The notes under the pieces are model-generated. The model searched no databases, was not told the DNA's origin, and saw nothing but the letters and a program-made list of their open reading frames with translations. The position numbers were made by a program, and so were the translations under genes. A stretch of 64,000 nt of DNA from Pholis gunnellus (lineage: Eukaryota > Chordata > Actinopteri > Perciformes > Pholidae): contig OU342824.1 of NCBI GenBank assembly GCA_910591455.2, positions 4,716,583-4,780,582 of the forward strand. Reading direction: 5' to 3'. Of the stretch, positions 61,530-64,000 are shown piece by piece (position 1 is the first letter of the stretch; each line of letters begins with the position of its first letter).

Positions 61530-63050
61530 TTAGTTAATGTTAGTTCCTCTTAGGCTCTGTTAGGCACTGTTAGGCAATCTTAGTTCCTCTTAGGCACTTG
61601 TATGCACTGTTAGGCACTGTTAGTTCCCCTTGGGCTCTGTTAGGCACTGTTAGTTCCTCTTGGGCTCTGTTAGGCACTGTTGGGCACTCTTAGTTCCTCT
61701 TAGGAACTCGTATGCACTGTTAGGCACTGTTAGTTCCCCTTGGGCACTGTTAGTTCCTCTTGGGCTCTGTTAGGCACTGTTAGGCACTCTTAGTTCCTCT
61801 TAGGAATTTGTATGCACTGTTAGGCACTGTTAGTTCCCCTTGGGCACTGTTAGGCACTGTTAGTTCCTCTTGGGCTCTGTTAGGCACTGTTAGTTCCTTT
61901 TAGGAACTCGTATGCACTGTTAGGCACTGTTAGTTCCCCTTGGGAACGGTTAGGCAATCTTAGTTCCTCTTAAGTACTCGTATGCACTGGTAGGCACTGT
62001 TAGTTCCTCTTGGGCACTGTTAGGCACTGTTAGGCACTCTTAGTTCCTCTTAGGCACTTGTATGCACTGTTAGGCACTGTTAGTTCCCCTTGGGCTCTGT
62101 TAGGCACTGTTAGTTCCTCTTGGGCTCTGTTAGGCACTGTTAGGCACTCTTAGTTCCTCTTAGGAACTCGTATGCACTGTTAGGCACTGTTAGTTCCCCT
62201 CGGCACTGTTAGGCACTGTTAGTTCCTCTTGGGCTCTGTTAGACACTGTTAGGCACTCTTAGTTCCTCTTAGGAACTCGTATGCACTGTTAGGCACTGTT
62301 AGTTCCCCTTGGGCACTGTTAGGCACTGTTAGGCAATCTTAGTTCCTCTTAGGTACTCGTATGCACTGTTAGGCACTGTTAGATCCTCTTAGGCTCTGTT
62401 AGGCACTGTTAGTTCCCCTTGGGCACTGTATGGCACTGTCAGACACTATTAGGCTCTGTTAGGCACTGTTAGGCAATCTTAGTTCCTCTTAGGCACTTGT
62501 ATGCACTGTTAGGCACTGTTAGTTCCCCTTGGGCTCTGTTAGGCACTGTTAGTTCCTCTTGGGCTCTGTTAGGCACTGTTAGGCACTCTTAGTTCCTCTT
62601 AGGAACTCGTATGCACTGTTAGGCACTGTTAGTTCCCCTTGGGCTCTGTTAGGCACTGTTAGTTCCTCTTGGGCTCTGTTAGGCACTGTTAGGCACTCTT
62701 AGTTCCTCTTAGGAACTCGTATGCACTGTTAGGCACTGTTAGTTCCCCTTGGACACTGTTAGGCACTGTTAGTTCCTCTTGGGCTCTGTTAGGCACTGTT
62801 AGGCACTCTTAGTTCCTCTTAGGAACTCGTATGCACTGTTAGGCACTGTTAGTTCCCCTTGGGCACTGTTAGGCACTGTTAGTTCCTCTTGGGCTCTGTT
62901 AGGCACTGTTAGGCACTCTTAGTTCCTCTTAGGAACTCGTATGCACTGTTAGGCACTTTTAGTTCCCCTTGGGCACTGTTAGGCACTGTTAATTGCTCTT
63001 ATGCACTCTTAGGCTCTGTTAGGCACTGTTAGTTCCTCTTAGGCACTCTG
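61530..63050 (+). repeat. Minisatellite: 10-bp base unit with 110-bp higher-order repeat
   Basis: About 152 tandem decamers of the type TTAGGCACTG, TTAGTTCCTC, TTGGGCTCTG and TTAGGAACTC, in near-perfect 10-base register. Decamer variants recur in a fixed order, so that the AGGAACTCGT or AGGCACTTGT marker falls every 110 bases (62491, 62601, 62711, 62821, 62931). Older parts have spacings of 70, 80, 100 and 140. TAG or TAA in nearly every unit closes all reading frames, so it cannot encode protein. Confidence 0.95.
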
Positions 63051-63436
63051 ACCAATTACACTGCACATTAATGCTGAGCTGCACGTTAATGTTGACAACT
63101 TCACAGAGTAGTAACGCTAGTAACGCTACTGCAGATGTAAAAAAACAAAAGCAGTTCACTTACCAAGTCCGTTTCTCCTCCTCTTTCAGCCATTGAGTGT
63201 TAAAAAAACAAAGCTAGGTAAAAAAAAATTGAATCTGAACCAAGCAAAACGATAAAAATGTAGCCCACTGACCAATCACGTTAATCTGAGCTGCACGTTA
63301 ATGCTGACATACTTGCCTAGTCCACCCAGGGGCGTGGAGGTCCTCTTTGTCTGCGAATGGTGGGTCTGAGTGTGGGTGGCGTTGTCAAAAACCAATACCC
63401 TAAAAATGGGTATATGCTCTGTGAAGCCACTGTCAT
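63051..63436. repeat. Flank of the minisatellite with a 218-bp-spaced direct repeat
   Basis: CTGACCAATTACACTGC...GCTGAGCTGCACGTTAATG at about 63049-63094 is repeated as CTGACCAATCACGTTAATC...GCTGCACGTTAATGCTGACA at about 63268-63311. This indicates an old tandem duplication of about 218 bases. No coding sequence. Confidence 0.5.
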
Positions 63437-63440
63437 TTAT

Positions 63441-63572
63441 GATATCAAAGGCAACATTCCGTGATGTCACTGATGATGTCATTAATGATATCCAAGACAA
63501 CATTCCGTTATGTCACTGATGATGTAATTTACAATATCAAAGTCAACATTCCGTGATGTCACAATGACGATG
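63441..63572 (+). repeat. 46-bp tandem repeat, nearly three units
   Basis: GATATCAAAGGCAACATTCC, GATATCCAAGACAACATTCC and AATATCAAAGTCAACATTCC start at 63441, 63487 and 63533, an exact 46-base period. Each is followed by GTGATGTCAC or TTATGTCAC. Confidence 0.85.
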
Positions 63573-63592
63573 TCCACCTCTTATAAACAGAC

Positions 63593-63612
<20 letters not shown>
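63593..63612. repeat. (TA)n microsatellite
   Basis: Short TA run just upstream of the second LINE copy. Confidence 0.9.
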
Positions 63613-63624
<12 letters not shown>

Positions 63625-63689
63625 TATTTGAAACCGAAAGATATGAGACCTCAAATATCTAAATATATATGAAAGTGAAAAATTAAAAA

Positions 63690-64000
63690 TAAATATGTAG
63701 GAGTGATGCCATTTTGGAAGGTGGTCCTGAAGAAGCTAGAAGGGTGGCTGAAACAGCCTTTACCAGAATCCCCAAAATTATGTTTACTCTGAGACAAATC
63801 GATAATGCCACCAGGCCTTAACAAAACAGAGCTCGGGCTGTCATTAACTGGTTTTAATGTGGCAGCAAGACTCATTCTGAGAAACTGGAAGAGCCCACAT
63901 ATGCCCTTGTTCACAGAACGGCTCAAACTCATGACAGAGACAGCTGCATTTGAAAATATGATTGCCAGGGTACAGAACATTCCAAGCAGAAAAGACCAAG
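63690..64000 (+). pseudogene. 5'-truncated LINE ORF2 C-terminus, copy 2 (runs off the window)
   Basis: By eye this is identical to 60926-61236 except for one substitution (CCTTACCAAA versus CCTTAACAAA). It shares the same 5' truncation point (TAAATATGTAGGAG) and the same in-frame TGA. It is cut by the window edge, so I cannot see whether the minisatellite follows it again. Confidence 0.75.

Noticed and set aside
61530..63050. TTAGGC hexamers inside the minisatellite resemble a nematode-type telomere repeat
   Set aside because: The true unit is a decamer with variants and a 110-bp higher order. Vertebrate telomeres are TTAGGG, and nothing else suggests a chromosome end.
63651..63980. 109-codon minus-strand frame
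   Set aside because: Same antisense shadow of the second LINE copy.

Overview
This window is vertebrate nuclear DNA, almost certainly from a teleost fish and probably a percomorph. The evidence is spliced genes with GT-AG introns, vertebrate-only families (cefip/C10orf71 and a chordate ADMP ligand), many CA/GT microsatellites, and several dispersed repeats of the kind common in ray-finned fish. Most of the 64 kb is non-coding. I can support three protein genes.

Genes. (1) A 2,081-codon intronless coding exon at 4548-10793 (+) encodes the fish orthologue of cardiac-enriched FHL2-interacting protein (CEFIP, C10orf71), with a splice acceptor in its 5' UTR and two polyadenylation signals. (2) Convergent to it, at 15550-13114 (-), is a complete five-exon admp gene (anti-dorsalizing morphogenetic protein, a BMP-family ligand). 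All intron phases join and the product is 384 aa with a furin site and seven cysteines. (3) At 22266-21493 (-) is the main coding exon of an apolipoprotein-L-like helical membrane protein. About 0.9 kb upstream are a TATA box, an interferon-response-like element and a short first exon whose reading frame can splice in phase to the coding exon. The first two genes act in unrelated processes (striated muscle Z-disc; embryonic dorsoventral patterning), so their adjacency is chromosomal synteny, not an operon.

Layout. 1-4.4 kb: upstream DNA of cefip with one repeat copy. 4.4-11.7 kb: cefip. 12.2-12.7 kb: an inverted second copy of the same repeat, with a 119-bp CA tract. 13.1-15.6 kb: admp. 16.04-16.13 kb: a perfect 90-bp palindrome. 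17.3-19.8 kb: old dispersed repeats. 21.5-23.3 kb: the ApoL-like gene. 23.3-59 kb: a gene desert with scattered repeats, a tRNA-derived SINE, several hAT-type MITE candidates (two nested inside other repeats) and a few stretches that read like conserved regulatory DNA. 59.1-60.9 kb: a 1.8-kb non-autonomous element containing a 0.5-kb internal duplication. 60.9-64 kb: a nearly identical duplicated LINE 3' end (offset 2,764 bp) on either side of a 1.5-kb minisatellite that has a 10-bp base unit and a 110-bp higher-order unit.

The most unusual structures are the zero-spacer palindrome upstream of admp, the helical-pitch minisatellite with its higher-order repeat inside a recent 2.8-kb duplication, and the two-exon model of the ApoL-like gene. 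I found no CRISPR array, no prokaryotic gene and no intact transposase or reverse transcriptase gene. Repeat family names and conserved-element calls come from memory of such sequences and were not checked against a database.
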